A stretch of 64,000 bases of DNA from positions 793,991 to 857,990 of the forward strand of contig JAHLLG010000002.1 of assembly GCA_020444275.1 (NCBI GenBank), in the 5' to 3' direction. Made by a program: the position numbers and the translations under genes. Below the pieces are notes generated by a model. That model ran no database searches and had not been told where the DNA came from. It worked only from the letters and a program-made list of their open reading frames with translations. Source of the stretch: Bacteroidota bacterium. Its GTDB lineage: Bacteria; Bacteroidota; Bacteroidia; Bacteroidales; UBA12077. Positions 6,538-15,229 of the stretch are shown piece after piece; position 1 is the stretch's first letter; each line of letters opens with the position of its first letter.

Positions 6538-9511
6538 TTCCTTTTTTAAATATCTTAAAGGTGACCGTGCTATCCTTACGAGGATTGGCAACTAAACTAA
6601 TATCCCAACCTTCAGCGTTTAATACTTCTTTTGAAATATGGAGTCCCATTCCCCTACCTTTTAATTTTCTAGTAAAACCAAGATCAAAAATCCGTTCAGA
6701 ATCTCTTGGTGAAATTTCAGGTCCATTATTTGAAACATAAAACCCATTTTCATCAGCATGTAGTCTTATTATTTTTTCTTTAATTGTTTGATCTTGTTTT
6801 AACCAATAAAGAGCATTATCAACTAAATTTACGTAAACTGGATAAAATGTCGAATGAAATCCATAAAAACTATGTTGTTCAAATCCTTTAGTGTGCCTTA
6901 ACCTAATTCCATGTCTTTCCAATCTGGCTTTAAATAAATCTAATAAGAATATTTTAATATCTAGACATTTTATTTCAGTTCTACTTCTTTGCAGTCGGCG
7001 ATTAAGTGGAGTAAATAAATTCAAATAACTATCTAAATGATCAAAACTAAGTTTAATATTCTCATAAAGACTTTCCATATTCTGATTTACATCTGCCCAG
7101 GCTTTTAAATCTTTTATACTCTTACGAATAACTTTTACTGTACTATCAAACTCATGGTGTATAACCCCAACGGCTAATCCAAGCTGACTTAATTCAATAT
7201 CAGCAGTTATTTTATCTTTTAATTCAGCAATTTCTTCTTCAAGAGAATCTTGAATCTGGTCATTTGTTATAAAGCTACCTTTATCCTTTTCCCAATAAAT
7301 ACTCTCTAATTGGTTAATTATTCTTTCGAGAATTTCAGTATTTCTGTTCTTCTCTGAAACTATAATCTCCTCAATCCTTCTTCTTTCAATAACAAGATCA
7401 AAATCATCTTTTCCTGATATTTCATAGCTTTTAAATTCATTTCGAACGTCTCTTATTTTATCCTGCAAACTAATCATTAATTCGTTTGCCAATTTCTTTA
7501 CTTTAATAGATACGTCATCGGCTACTTCCTTAGCTTCGACTTCTTTCTTTTTGGTCACTTTTTTGGCATCTTCAGAAATTGCTACCACTGCTGACTCGAG
7601 TCTTTTTCTTTTACTTAATTCTAAATGTAATTTGTTTCTATATTTCTCTACCAGTTCATCTATCTTTTCATCAGCAGGATTAAAAACGTTTATCGTTAAT
7701 TTGTCCATTTCTTGTAGAAAAGCCTCATAGTCATGTTTTTGTTCTTTGGTTGGAGAAAATCCTTTTGGAGCAGGGACTATCCAGCTAGATTTCAAAGAGT
7801 TTAGCTTCTCTCTTGCATCTTGCTCATAATCTAGCAATTTTTGTGTAGCTTGATCTTTATCTTCGATATATGCAACAGAATTAAAATGCTTTTCAAATTC
7901 TAATAATAAGTTCTCTGTTTCTAAGTTATATTGTTTTTTCTCTAGATTATTAAAAAAAACATTTAACCTTTGAGAGAATTGAGCTTTCCTTTCCTTTGCC
8001 CTATTTTCTCTTTTTTCTATAGCCTTATAATATGATTCTCTATCTTTTCTTCTTTCTATCCAAAACTCAGATTTAGCACTTCCACCTTCTCTAAAAAAAT
8101 CGGCAGCTAATTGCAGAAAGAAATTCATAAGAATTTCCCTTAAGTGTTTATATGCCTTATTTTCAACAAACCCCTCCCTTCCAGCTTTCTCAACTAAACT
8201 TTTATTATTTTTCTGTTCAATACATACAGCACCAAACATTCGTCTGAAAGAAAAGAAATAATATGATGCACTTTTTGTCCTATTTTTTTCAATATCAATA
8301 AAATCATAATCACTTAAACCATATGGCAAAATTCTAATACCATCTTTATATATATATAATCCTCCAAACTTATCAACCTTTGCAAGAAGCCTAGAATGTT
8401 CTTCCTGTGGTAATGATGATTGCCTTAGCAAACCTTGTAAATATGATACATCAATTGAAAATGGTCCGCAAGCTGTTTCCTTAAAATTATTTCCTCCCCA
8501 AACTATTTTGTGTTCAAATTCCTTTTCATTGTAAATCTTTACAGTACCTGTAAATTGACCATATTCATCAAATTTTCCCCGAAATTGATGATCCATTTTT
8601 AAAAATTCATCTGGAGCAAAGAATTCATCTTTATCAATTAAATTATAATAGGTTTTATCATCACCTCTATAATCCCTAAATGCAGTTTCTATAAAAGGTT
8701 CTGGATGCTTAGGAATCATTGTGTTAGTAAATCCATGTAACATTCTTTCTAATGGTGCCGAACCTTTATCATCTTTAATACCATCAATCGAATAATTTAA
8801 TGTTTCATTGGTAGGAGAAATATAAAAGTGAGTACCATGACCATCTTTATTGAGTGATAATCCTTTCAATTTTTTATCCAATTCGAAAGGATCTAGCTTA
8901 AAGTCTCTAATGGTTTGACCAATATCTTCAAAGTCATCCCATTCTATTTTATCCTGATTATACAATTCTTCAAGATTTTTTAATGATTCTTCCTTTAAAT
9001 CATCTATAACATAGTAAACAGGCATTTCATGATACTCAAATTCCATTAAAGGAATATTTATATCTTCAAGATCTAATCCTGGTAATTCGAATAAATCCCA
9101 ATTAATAAACGCAAGAATATAATTTTGTAAAACTCCACTTCTTATTGCTCTACTTAAAACAAGCACCTGCTTCCCTAATGCTGCAATTGCCAATCTTCCG
9201 ATCCCTTTTTCGCCCATAACAGGCCTTTTAGGCTTATTTGGATCAATAGGTGGTGGAGTCATTCTCCCTTTGGAGTACTTACTTTCAGTACCTACTGTTA
9301 ACCAACGACTTTGAAATTCTTCCAATGTCATACCAAGTCCATCATCTCTTAAAACGAGTAACTTATCTTTTCTAAAATAATCAATCTCCACTTTATCAGC
9401 ATAAGCATCATGTGCGTTTTTAAACAATTCACTTATAGCGGTTGGCACACCAGCTATTTGCTGTCTACCTAGCATATCTAATGCTCTAGCTCTGGTTTTA
9501 AAGTAAGCCAT
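6521..9511 (-). CDS. Two-headed GHKL ATPase: MORC/HSP90-like N-terminus and histidine-kinase-like C-terminus
   Basis: In this 996-residue protein the N-terminal ATPase shows motif I ELFKNAHDAY (N32), DDGLGM (D56-D57) and VMGEKGIGRLA (100-108). That is the layout of HSP90/MutL/MORC-type GHKL ATPases found in restriction operons. Residues about 500-760 are charged and coiled-coil-like. A second module follows: a dimerisation-type helix with HHEF (H785-H786), an N-box NLVDNALYW (N895, N899), a G1-like SNNGPEI and a G2 box GRGMGLHISKEVL. The second module looks like a working histidine kinase, although the G1 aspartate is replaced by Asn. It starts four bases after dcm and overlaps the receiver gene, so the three are one translational unit. 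No membrane segment is present, so it should act in the cytoplasm. Confidence 0.88.
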   Translation of the reverse strand: MAYFKTRARALDMLGRQQIAGVPTAISELFKNAHDAYADKVEIDYFRKDKLLVLRDDGLGMTLEEFQSRWLTVGTESKYSKGRMTPPPIDPNKPKRPVMGEKGIGRLAIAALGKQVLVLSRAIRSGVLQNYILAFINWDLFELPGLDLEDINIPLMEFEYHEMPVYYVIDDLKEESLKNLEELYNQDKIEWDDFEDIGQTIRDFKLDPFELDKKLKGLSLNKDGHGTHFYISPTNETLNYSIDGIKDDKGSAPLERMLHGFTNTMIPKHPEPFIETAFRDYRGDDKTYYNLIDKDEFFAPDEFLKMDHQFRGKFDEYGQFTGTVKIYNEKEFEHKIVWGGNNFKETACGPFSIDVSYLQGLLRQSSLPQEEHSRLLAKVDKFGGLYIYKDGIRILPYGLSDYDFIDIEKNRTKSASYYFFSFRRMFGAVCIEQKNNKSLVEKAGREGFVENKAYKHLREILMNFFLQLAADFFREGGSAKSEFWIERRKDRESYYKAIEKRENRAKERKAQFSQRLNVFFNNLEKKQYNLETENLLLEFEKHFNSVAYIEDKDQATQKLLDYEQDAREKLNSLKSSWIVPAPKGFSPTKEQKHDYEAFLQEMDKLTINVFNPADEKIDELVEKYRNKLHLELSKRKRLESAVVAISEDAKKVTKKKEVEAKEVADDVSIKVKKLANELMISLQDKIRDVRNEFKSYEISGKDDFDLVIERRRIEEIIVSEKNRNTEILERIINQLESIYWEKDKGSFITNDQIQDSLEEEIAELKDKITADIELSQLGLAVGVIHHEFDSTVKVIRKSIKDLKAWADVNQNMESLYENIKLSFDHLDSYLNLFTPLNRRLQRSRTEIKCLDIKIFLLDLFKARLERHGIRLRHTKGFEQHSFYGFHSTFYPVYVNLVDNALYWLKQDQTIKEKIIRLHADENGFYVSNNGPEISPRDSERIFDLGFTRKLKGRGMGLHISKEVLNAEGWDISLVANPRKDSTVTFKIFKKGNDDDN

Positions 9512-9515
9512 ATAC

Positions 9516-10541
9516 TTATTTTTTTAAACAGCGTCCTATTTTTTCGGCAAGTTTTGGAGGTACTGCATTTCCGATCATTCTAGCAACTGTTCCTTGGCTG
9601 TTCGAGTAAAATTTATAATCTAAAGGAAAACTTTGTATTGTTGCTCCTTCTCTCAATGAAATAGCTCTATCTTGTTCAGGGTGACCATATCTTCCGTTTG
9701 AATAACTTACAAATCTAGTAGTTATGGTTGGTGCCGGTTTATCCCAACTCATCCTTCCATATACGTCATAATGTCCGGAATGATCATTATAGCAATTTGG
9801 CTGCAAATTTTCAGGCCAGCTTCTTCTATCACCTCCATTATGTTTTGTTGCTTTTATTCTTTTTAAGTTCAGTGCACTCAGTTTGGCGGAGCTATGCTTT
9901 AGGTCAGACTTATCTATATGTCCCGCTTCAATGGAAGGAAATTTTTTAGAATCTCCAATTGCTTGACGTAGAGTTGTTATGTTATTTTTATTTTCCTTAG
10001 GTAATTTTATCTCTTTTTTAACTCGACTAGCTATTAAAACATATCTTCTCCTATTTTGAGGTACACCAAAATACTTTGAATTTAACACCCCTTCATCAAA
10101 AACATAATCATTTTTAACTAAGAACTTCTTGAATTTTCCGAGTGGACTTTCCGGTTTATTATCTAATCCAGGCACATTCTCTATAAAAACATATCCTGGT
10201 CTGTAAAAATCCACGAATTCTTGAAAATCTGCCAGAAGTAACCTGGTTTGACAAGATTTAGTTTTATCAGTTTTTATATTTGAGTAATATTGACAGGGAC
10301 TACATCCTACAAATATCAGATCGTCCTGATTTTTTTTAACTTTAAAAAAGGAAGCTACTTTTTCTTTATCTAAAGATGATACGTCAGCAGACAGAAATTT
10401 TGCATTATTATTCTTTTCATATGTTTCCTTACATGAAGCATCAATATCAATACCTCCTAATACATCTATTCCTGCTTCTTTAAACCCGCGTGTTACCCCG
10501 CCTATGGAGCAAAAAAAATCAACTGCCTTTAATTTCTTCAT
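9516..10541 (-). CDS. dcm: DNA (cytosine-5) methyltransferase
   Basis: The 341-residue enzyme has the ordered C5-methyltransferase motifs: motif I DFFCSIGGVTRGF, in which the usual Phe-Ala/Ser-Gly-x-Gly is altered; motif IV GCSPCQ with the catalytic C83; motif VI FIENVPG; motif VIII PQNRRRYV; and motif X IGNAVPP near the end. The target-recognition region between VIII and IX is short. It is the first gene of the island operon, with the operator-like dyads at 10565-10653 upstream. Together with Vsr it forms a Dcm-Vsr pair, though separated by three large signalling and ATPase genes. The recognition sequence cannot be read from the protein. Confidence 0.93.
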   Translation of the reverse strand: MKKLKAVDFFCSIGGVTRGFKEAGIDVLGGIDIDASCKETYEKNNNAKFLSADVSSLDKEKVASFFKVKKNQDDLIFVGCSPCQYYSNIKTDKTKSCQTRLLLADFQEFVDFYRPGYVFIENVPGLDNKPESPLGKFKKFLVKNDYVFDEGVLNSKYFGVPQNRRRYVLIASRVKKEIKLPKENKNNITTLRQAIGDSKKFPSIEAGHIDKSDLKHSSAKLSALNLKRIKATKHNGGDRRSWPENLQPNCYNDHSGHYDVYGRMSWDKPAPTITTRFVSYSNGRYGHPEQDRAISLREGATIQSFPLDYKFYSNSQGTVARMIGNAVPPKLAEKIGRCLKK

Positions 10542-10564
10542 TGATTAAAAAGTTGCTAACTATA

Positions 10565-10653
10565 CAAAATTAGCATCATTAATGTAAATTGAAAGAAAAA
10601 TGATACAAAATTATGAACAATTATGCATAATTTGGAGATTATAAATTGTTCAT
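10565..10653 (-). promoter_or_regulatory. Candidate promoter and operator of the defence operon
   Basis: TAATTTTG (minus strand) occurs twice, at 10565-10572 and 10606-10613, and matches the TAnnTTTG -7 pattern; no good -33 TTTG pairs with either. Directly upstream are a perfect 10-bp inverted repeat, ATGAACAATT (10613-10622) and AATTGTTCAT (10644-10653), and a 14-bp palindrome, AATTATGCATAATT (10619-10632), nested inside it. Dyads touching the -7 box suggest repression by a dimeric regulator. Confidence 0.45.
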
Positions 10654-10760
10654 TTGTTGATAATTGTGTAATTTAATTTGTATGATCCTTAAATGTCTAG
10701 AATTAAGTTTTTTATCACGTTTGTAAGCTTGTGAATGAAACTCCACACCCATTTTGCTTC

Positions 10761-10778
10761 TCCCGATAGCCATCGGGA
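10761..10778. repeat. Short REP-like palindrome
   Basis: TCCCGAT and ATCGGGA flank AGCC. The same unit recurs at 10883-10900, and a variant, TCCCGAC/GTCGGGA, lies in both boundary elements (1551-1571 and 11112-11132). Confidence 0.7.
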
Positions 10779-10856
10779 TTCGCAAAAAACGTGTTCCGTT
10801 TGAAGATATCTAATAGGGAATTTTTCTTTTCCTGACCTTTAAAAATCAATAAATCA

Positions 10857-10929
10857 TTGGTAACTTTTGTTTTATGCCATTCTCCCGATAGCCATCGGGA
10901 TCAAGGCATACACAAAAGTTATTAACCAA
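10857..10929. repeat. Long imperfect hairpin with a REP-like core
   Basis: TTGGTAACTTTTGT (10857-10870) pairs with ACAAAAGTTATTAACCAA (10912-10929) with a few bulged bases. Inside it ATGCC pairs with GGCAT, and the REP-like palindrome (10883-10900) forms the tip. Bulged long hairpins of this kind resemble integron recombination sites, but no conserved core site was identified. Confidence 0.55.
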
Positions 10930-10936
10930 AGCTATA

Positions 10937-11393
10937 TTAACATAATGCAGGACATTATAGGTCATTGCCAGCAAAAACCGTAATAGGCCTGTAAGGCATA
11001 TTTAATATAACTTCAGTTGTCGGACTTCAGTTCGATAACGATCGAAATTATGTTAAGGTTTTTGTTCCCATCAAATCAAAGTTGTCAGCTATAATTCTAT
11101 ATTATGTCTTCTCCCGACGATAAATGTCGGGAACAAGATTAAATAATTCTAAAATGTGTCAACGAGCGCTTCGCGGTTCTAAGACGGTTATTTGCTAGAA
11201 ATCGTTTTGCTGGATATTATTCCATAAAAAATCAAATATCGTATTCTAAACGAGTTAATTCCACACAACTGATACGTTCCAACAACTTCTTGAACTCATG
11301 AGATCGATATAATTAATTATGTGTTGTCTAAATTCTAACTAAGAGTATTTGAATAAATTTAACACATGATAATTCTCTATTTAACATAATGTT
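10937..11393. repeat. Right boundary element of the island
   Basis: This 457-base relative of the left element starts with TTAACATAAT (10937-10946), carries the 143-bp identical repeat, and ends with CTATTTAACATAATGTT (11377-11393), five bases from the stop codon of the next gene. Between them the sequence is related to the left copy but diverged, and it lacks the extra 470 bases found there. No gene is seen in 10542-11398. Confidence 0.75.
10954..11096 (+). repeat. 143-bp direct repeat, right copy
   Basis: Identical to 1394-1536 in the same orientation. It contains the stem TTCGAT/ATCGAA and the twice-repeated word ACTTCAGTT. Confidence 0.95.
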
Positions 11394-11398
11394 CAAGA

Positions 11399-14041
11399 TT
11401 AATCAATAATCTCCGAAATATCCATTTCTTTTTTAGTGTGATCATCGTCGTAATCAAAAACAATCTTTCCGTTGCTATTTAAATCAATGTGATTTAAGTC
11501 GTACCATACGATAGCTTTACCTACTTCAACACCATTTAAAAATGAAAGCTTATATGAATTTTCCGATGTTTTAACTATTTTCATATTACTATCGTTTTCG
11601 ATTCGCATGGATGATAATGAAATATCTTTTCCATTTTCTGTCTGGATTTTTACAATACCGCCTTTATTGATAACAAAACGCATACTGGAAAGGCTTTTGT
11701 AAATGCTTGGATTGTTTTCCTTAAAATCCGGATTGTGCTGATTTAAAAGGTTTTTTACATCAGTTCCTGAAATGCTTCCTCCGTTTAGTGAAAGAAGTTT
11801 TAAGGATGCAAATATACCGGTAGCTTTAGGTTCGAAAGCTCGACTCTTATAATCATCCATGTAAGCACTGATCTGATTTTCTGCACTAAATGAAGCACTG
11901 GAGACTTGCTTTGGAACTTCTTTCGTTAAGCCTTCAACTTCTCCAATAACTCCTCGAACTACAATGTCGTTGTATGGATCTACGATGATTTCAGAATCAA
12001 AATGAATTTCATCTAAAGGAAACGAAACCAAATCTACTTTTGTGCCATCGGGTTTATATTTTACATAAAAGGCAATTTTATTGTTTTCTTCCGTTTCCAG
12101 GCTAATATTTTCATGGAAAACTACTTCTGCATGATTTGATATACCTAAAATCAGTTGTGATGTAATATCGCTGCTATATAATGTACGCTGGTTTATTCTA
12201 ATCGTTCCATTATAATTCATGTGAGCATACACCTCTCCTTTTCTACCAACAGCCACAGCTTGCGTATAACTATACCCTGAACATTCTATAGGTAAAAACC
12301 AATCCAGTCTGCCTGCTTTATTAAACGTGGCAAAGAATAAATCCCGTGTATTATTCAATGGAATATACGTTCTGCCCTGGATTGAAACCGGATCTGTAAA
12401 CCAACCGGATACAATATATTTTCCATCTTCGGATATTTTTCTGTGATTTATAAAGATTTTACCCTGATTGTCTTCTTCAATGGTTTGCGTTATGTGTTGC
12501 CAAATATTATTCAGTTTGCTGTTGTTATTTATTTTAACAATATGAGGAAAATACTCTTTATACTTTGGCATAATGGCTCCGATGGGTGCATCTGCATAGG
12601 TAGGATCACAAATGGTATACGCTTTTCCATCTACCATAAACTGATGTCCTTCAATAGGTTCACTAAAAGCTACTGCTGCAGTCATATGATCACGGTATGA
12701 TACGGCAACGACATCCAATCCGAGTAAGCTGTTTACCAGCTTGGTAAATAGAACTGTGTTATCTTCACAATCTGAATACGGATAATAGAATATCTCATCA
12801 GGGAAAAATGTTTTTTCCTTTCCAAATTGATCATAGTCTGTTTTATATTCAAAAGAGTGATGCAGATAATTTAATAAATAGCTTACCGCTTCCGTTTCAG
12901 ATTTATCTTTGATTTGAGCCTGAATAGCTTCAAAAAGAGATTCCTTAATGTTATTTGATAGCGCTGCATTCAAATAAACAGCGTTTTCAGTTTGCGGATA
13001 ACTTGCTAACAAACCGACTGTGGTTTTGTCTATTTTTAACTGTATAGCTTCTGTCACGCCAGGTATTTTGGTTGTTCTTTCGGCATAACCGGCTTGGCCG
13101 CCAAAATTTAGGCTATAAGGTATATGTAAATCGATCGACTTTGTTGCCATGCCAAAATCTCCGGCATAGGTTTGTATTTTACCGGCATTATTTAAGGTAT
13201 TCAGGGTGTAATATTTAGTACCTTTAATGATAAAATAAGGCTTTTCGTATACTTCCTGAATAATAGGTAGTAATAAGGTTGTTTGATTTTGATTGTAGGC
13301 AATTTTCACCCGGTATCCGGCCTGGTTTAGCATGGCCCACATCCACATATTTTGATTGTTTGAAGAGCTAAATAATGATTTTGCAGTACTTTCTACTAAC
13401 TTATATATTCCCCAGTCGTTTAAATTGGTTTGGTTTGCATAATTTGTAACCGATTGGATATAGGTTTGATAGTAGATATTGGTGAAGTTTTCCCAGTATT
13501 TTGCAAAGGTATCAGGAGTAACTGCAGTTAGCTCAAGATTTCTCATTCGTTTATCAATGCTAAGTTTTATCTGGCTCGAAAAGAAATCAACCGTTATTTC
13601 TTGCGAAAAAGAACTTGCCTCCTGGGGCTCATTCGGAATAAGGGAAATGGAGTGCGTAGAAGCATCTATAACCTCTATTTCTAGTTCTTTCTCTTCTATT
13701 TTAGCAACTTCTGGCTGAGCTTCTTCTTCCACTTTTGGTTCAAATTTGGGTTGATCTACCGGCTTAGGTTCTTTATTTGGTTTTTCTTCAGGTTCTGATT
13801 TTTGATATTCTTTGAAACTGGATTTAAGATATTTTTGGAAAGCTGCATTCATCGCATCCATGCGAGCATCATATTCCTTTTGCATTTGCTCTTTGGTCTT
13901 TTGGTAGCGATCATCCATTCCAAACTTGGTATTTTCATACCTTTTATTCATTTGATAAAAGAGATCAGTAGTATCTTCTTGAGCTATACCTTGAAGGCAT
14001 AAAAAAAGCACTGTGGCCACTATGTAATATTTCTTCTTCAT
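11399..14041 (-). CDS. Secreted protein with a transglutaminase-like core
   Basis: The 880-residue product has a signal peptide (cut near QGIAQ, residue 21), then a charged coiled-coil stretch (30-100) rich in Lys, Glu and Pro. A transglutaminase-like core near 380-490 shows the Cys-His-Asp series: C425 in YPYSDCEDNT, the histidine of SYRDHMTAAV and the aspartate of TICDPTYADA. The C-terminal 370 residues look like beta-rich repeats. The family includes peptidases and cross-linking enzymes outside the cytoplasm; the substrate is unknown. It stands alone on the minus strand and borders the island. Its base composition (about 45 % GC in a sampled line against 27 % in one from the island) marks it as resident DNA. 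Confidence 0.75.
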   Translation of the reverse strand: MKKKYYIVATVLFLCLQGIAQEDTTDLFYQMNKRYENTKFGMDDRYQKTKEQMQKEYDARMDAMNAAFQKYLKSSFKEYQKSEPEEKPNKEPKPVDQPKFEPKVEEEAQPEVAKIEEKELEIEVIDASTHSISLIPNEPQEASSFSQEITVDFFSSQIKLSIDKRMRNLELTAVTPDTFAKYWENFTNIYYQTYIQSVTNYANQTNLNDWGIYKLVESTAKSLFSSSNNQNMWMWAMLNQAGYRVKIAYNQNQTTLLLPIIQEVYEKPYFIIKGTKYYTLNTLNNAGKIQTYAGDFGMATKSIDLHIPYSLNFGGQAGYAERTTKIPGVTEAIQLKIDKTTVGLLASYPQTENAVYLNAALSNNIKESLFEAIQAQIKDKSETEAVSYLLNYLHHSFEYKTDYDQFGKEKTFFPDEIFYYPYSDCEDNTVLFTKLVNSLLGLDVVAVSYRDHMTAAVAFSEPIEGHQFMVDGKAYTICDPTYADAPIGAIMPKYKEYFPHIVKINNNSKLNNIWQHITQTIEEDNQGKIFINHRKISEDGKYIVSGWFTDPVSIQGRTYIPLNNTRDLFFATFNKAGRLDWFLPIECSGYSYTQAVAVGRKGEVYAHMNYNGTIRINQRTLYSSDITSQLILGISNHAEVVFHENISLETEENNKIAFYVKYKPDGTKVDLVSFPLDEIHFDSEIIVDPYNDIVVRGVIGEVEGLTKEVPKQVSSASFSAENQISAYMDDYKSRAFEPKATGIFASLKLLSLNGGSISGTDVKNLLNQHNPDFKENNPSIYKSLSSMRFVINKGGIVKIQTENGKDISLSSMRIENDSNMKIVKTSENSYKLSFLNGVEVGKAIVWYDLNHIDLNSNGKIVFDYDDDHTKKEMDISEIID

Positions 14042-14186
14042 CTTGTTTCTTATTATTATCCTACATAAATATGTTATTTTTTACAGTAATCATGCCAAAA
14101 ATAATTTAAGACTAAATTATGAAAATACTAAAAAGTTTATATAAACTATGATTCAAAGATTAGTTTATTATTTGTTATCATACTCG

Positions 14187-15113
14187 TTATGACGTTATTC
14201 TTCTGAGTTCACGAATCAAAGCCTTTTTATTTTCAGCATCAGAAGCAGAATGTCCGGCATTGGTTATGTTCAGTTTTGATTTTTTTAACTTGGAATGCAA
14301 TCTGAAAGCTTGCACTGGAGTGCAGATAAAGTCATATCTTCCATGCACAATAGACGTTTTAATATGTTCAATTTTATCCACATTCTTCATAATAAAATCC
14401 TCTGGCAAGAAACAATTGTTTTTGATAAAATGAGCTTCCAGTATAGCCAATGATTTATACGAAAAAGTCTTGATTACTTCATCAGGATCAGAAATTTTAT
14501 TGATAGTATAAAAAGACATCTCGTATCGAGCCCATTCATAGGCATATTTATCACTAATCGTTGGATCATTTGATTGCATTTGATCTAAGTAATAACTCAC
14601 CGGATTTTCTCCCTCGGGAACTAATTTTGCGAATCTTTCCCAAACATCCGGAAAGAATTCCTTAATTCCACCATTAATGTAGTGATCGAGTCCATATTTG
14701 TTAGCTAACCAAATACCTCGAACAATAAGTCCCAATACTCTATCAGGATGATGTATGGCATAAACCAAAGCGAGCGAGCTACCCCACGAACCTCCAAAAA
14801 CGTATACTTTATCGAAGTTTAAATAATCTAATATTTTATTTATATCACTAACCAGGTCTTGTGTGGTGTTATTCTTAATAGAACCAAAGGGTTTACTTCG
14901 TGATGCACCTCTTTGGTCAAAGAAAATAACATGGTATCTTCTCTTATTAAAAAAGAGTTTGTCTTTATCGGAAAAACCTGCTCCAGGCCCACCATGAAGG
15001 AAAATCACCGGAATTCCTTTAGGATTTCCATAGAGTTCGAAATATAATGAGTGATCATTGGAAACGTCAATATAACCGTTCCTATACGATTGAAGATTTT
15101 TTACCGTTGCCAT
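14187..15113 (-). CDS. pip: Proline iminopeptidase, alpha/beta hydrolase (S33)
   Basis: The 308-residue enzyme has the S33 signatures: the oxyanion-hole motif HGGPGAGF near 40, DQRGASRS near 66, the nucleophile elbow GGSWGSSLAL near 107, and a C-terminal histidine in NAGHSAS. The family removes N-terminal proline from peptides in the cytoplasm; no signal peptide is present. The lid region with WARYEMSFYT fits prolyl aminopeptidases. Related hydrolases with other amide or ester substrates cannot be excluded. It is a single gene. Confidence 0.85.
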   Translation of the reverse strand: MATVKNLQSYRNGYIDVSNDHSLYFELYGNPKGIPVIFLHGGPGAGFSDKDKLFFNKRRYHVIFFDQRGASRSKPFGSIKNNTTQDLVSDINKILDYLNFDKVYVFGGSWGSSLALVYAIHHPDRVLGLIVRGIWLANKYGLDHYINGGIKEFFPDVWERFAKLVPEGENPVSYYLDQMQSNDPTISDKYAYEWARYEMSFYTINKISDPDEVIKTFSYKSLAILEAHFIKNNCFLPEDFIMKNVDKIEHIKTSIVHGRYDFICTPVQAFRLHSKLKKSKLNITNAGHSASDAENKKALIRELRRITS

Positions 15114-15229
15114 ATTTTTTTTAGTTTATTGTTTTGATCAAAGATACAAAAACATTCGCTGGTTCCATTAACCTTCCAGTTTCGGAGTCTTAGATTCTAT
15201 TATTTTATTTCTCCTTTAATTGATCCAAC

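Noticed and set aside
4945-9511. Island as Detocs
   Set aside because: Detocs also uses kinase and receiver proteins, but this kinase has an N-terminal MORC-like ATPase and lies with Dcm and Vsr, and no nucleosidase effector is visible.
2312-10541. Island as BREX or DISARM
   Set aside because: No PglZ, BrxC-like, SNF2 helicase or phospholipase D gene is present; only the methylase class overlaps.
10857-10929. A true integron attC site
   Set aside because: The bulged hairpin is suggestive, but the conserved core sites do not match well and no tyrosine integrase gene is in the window.
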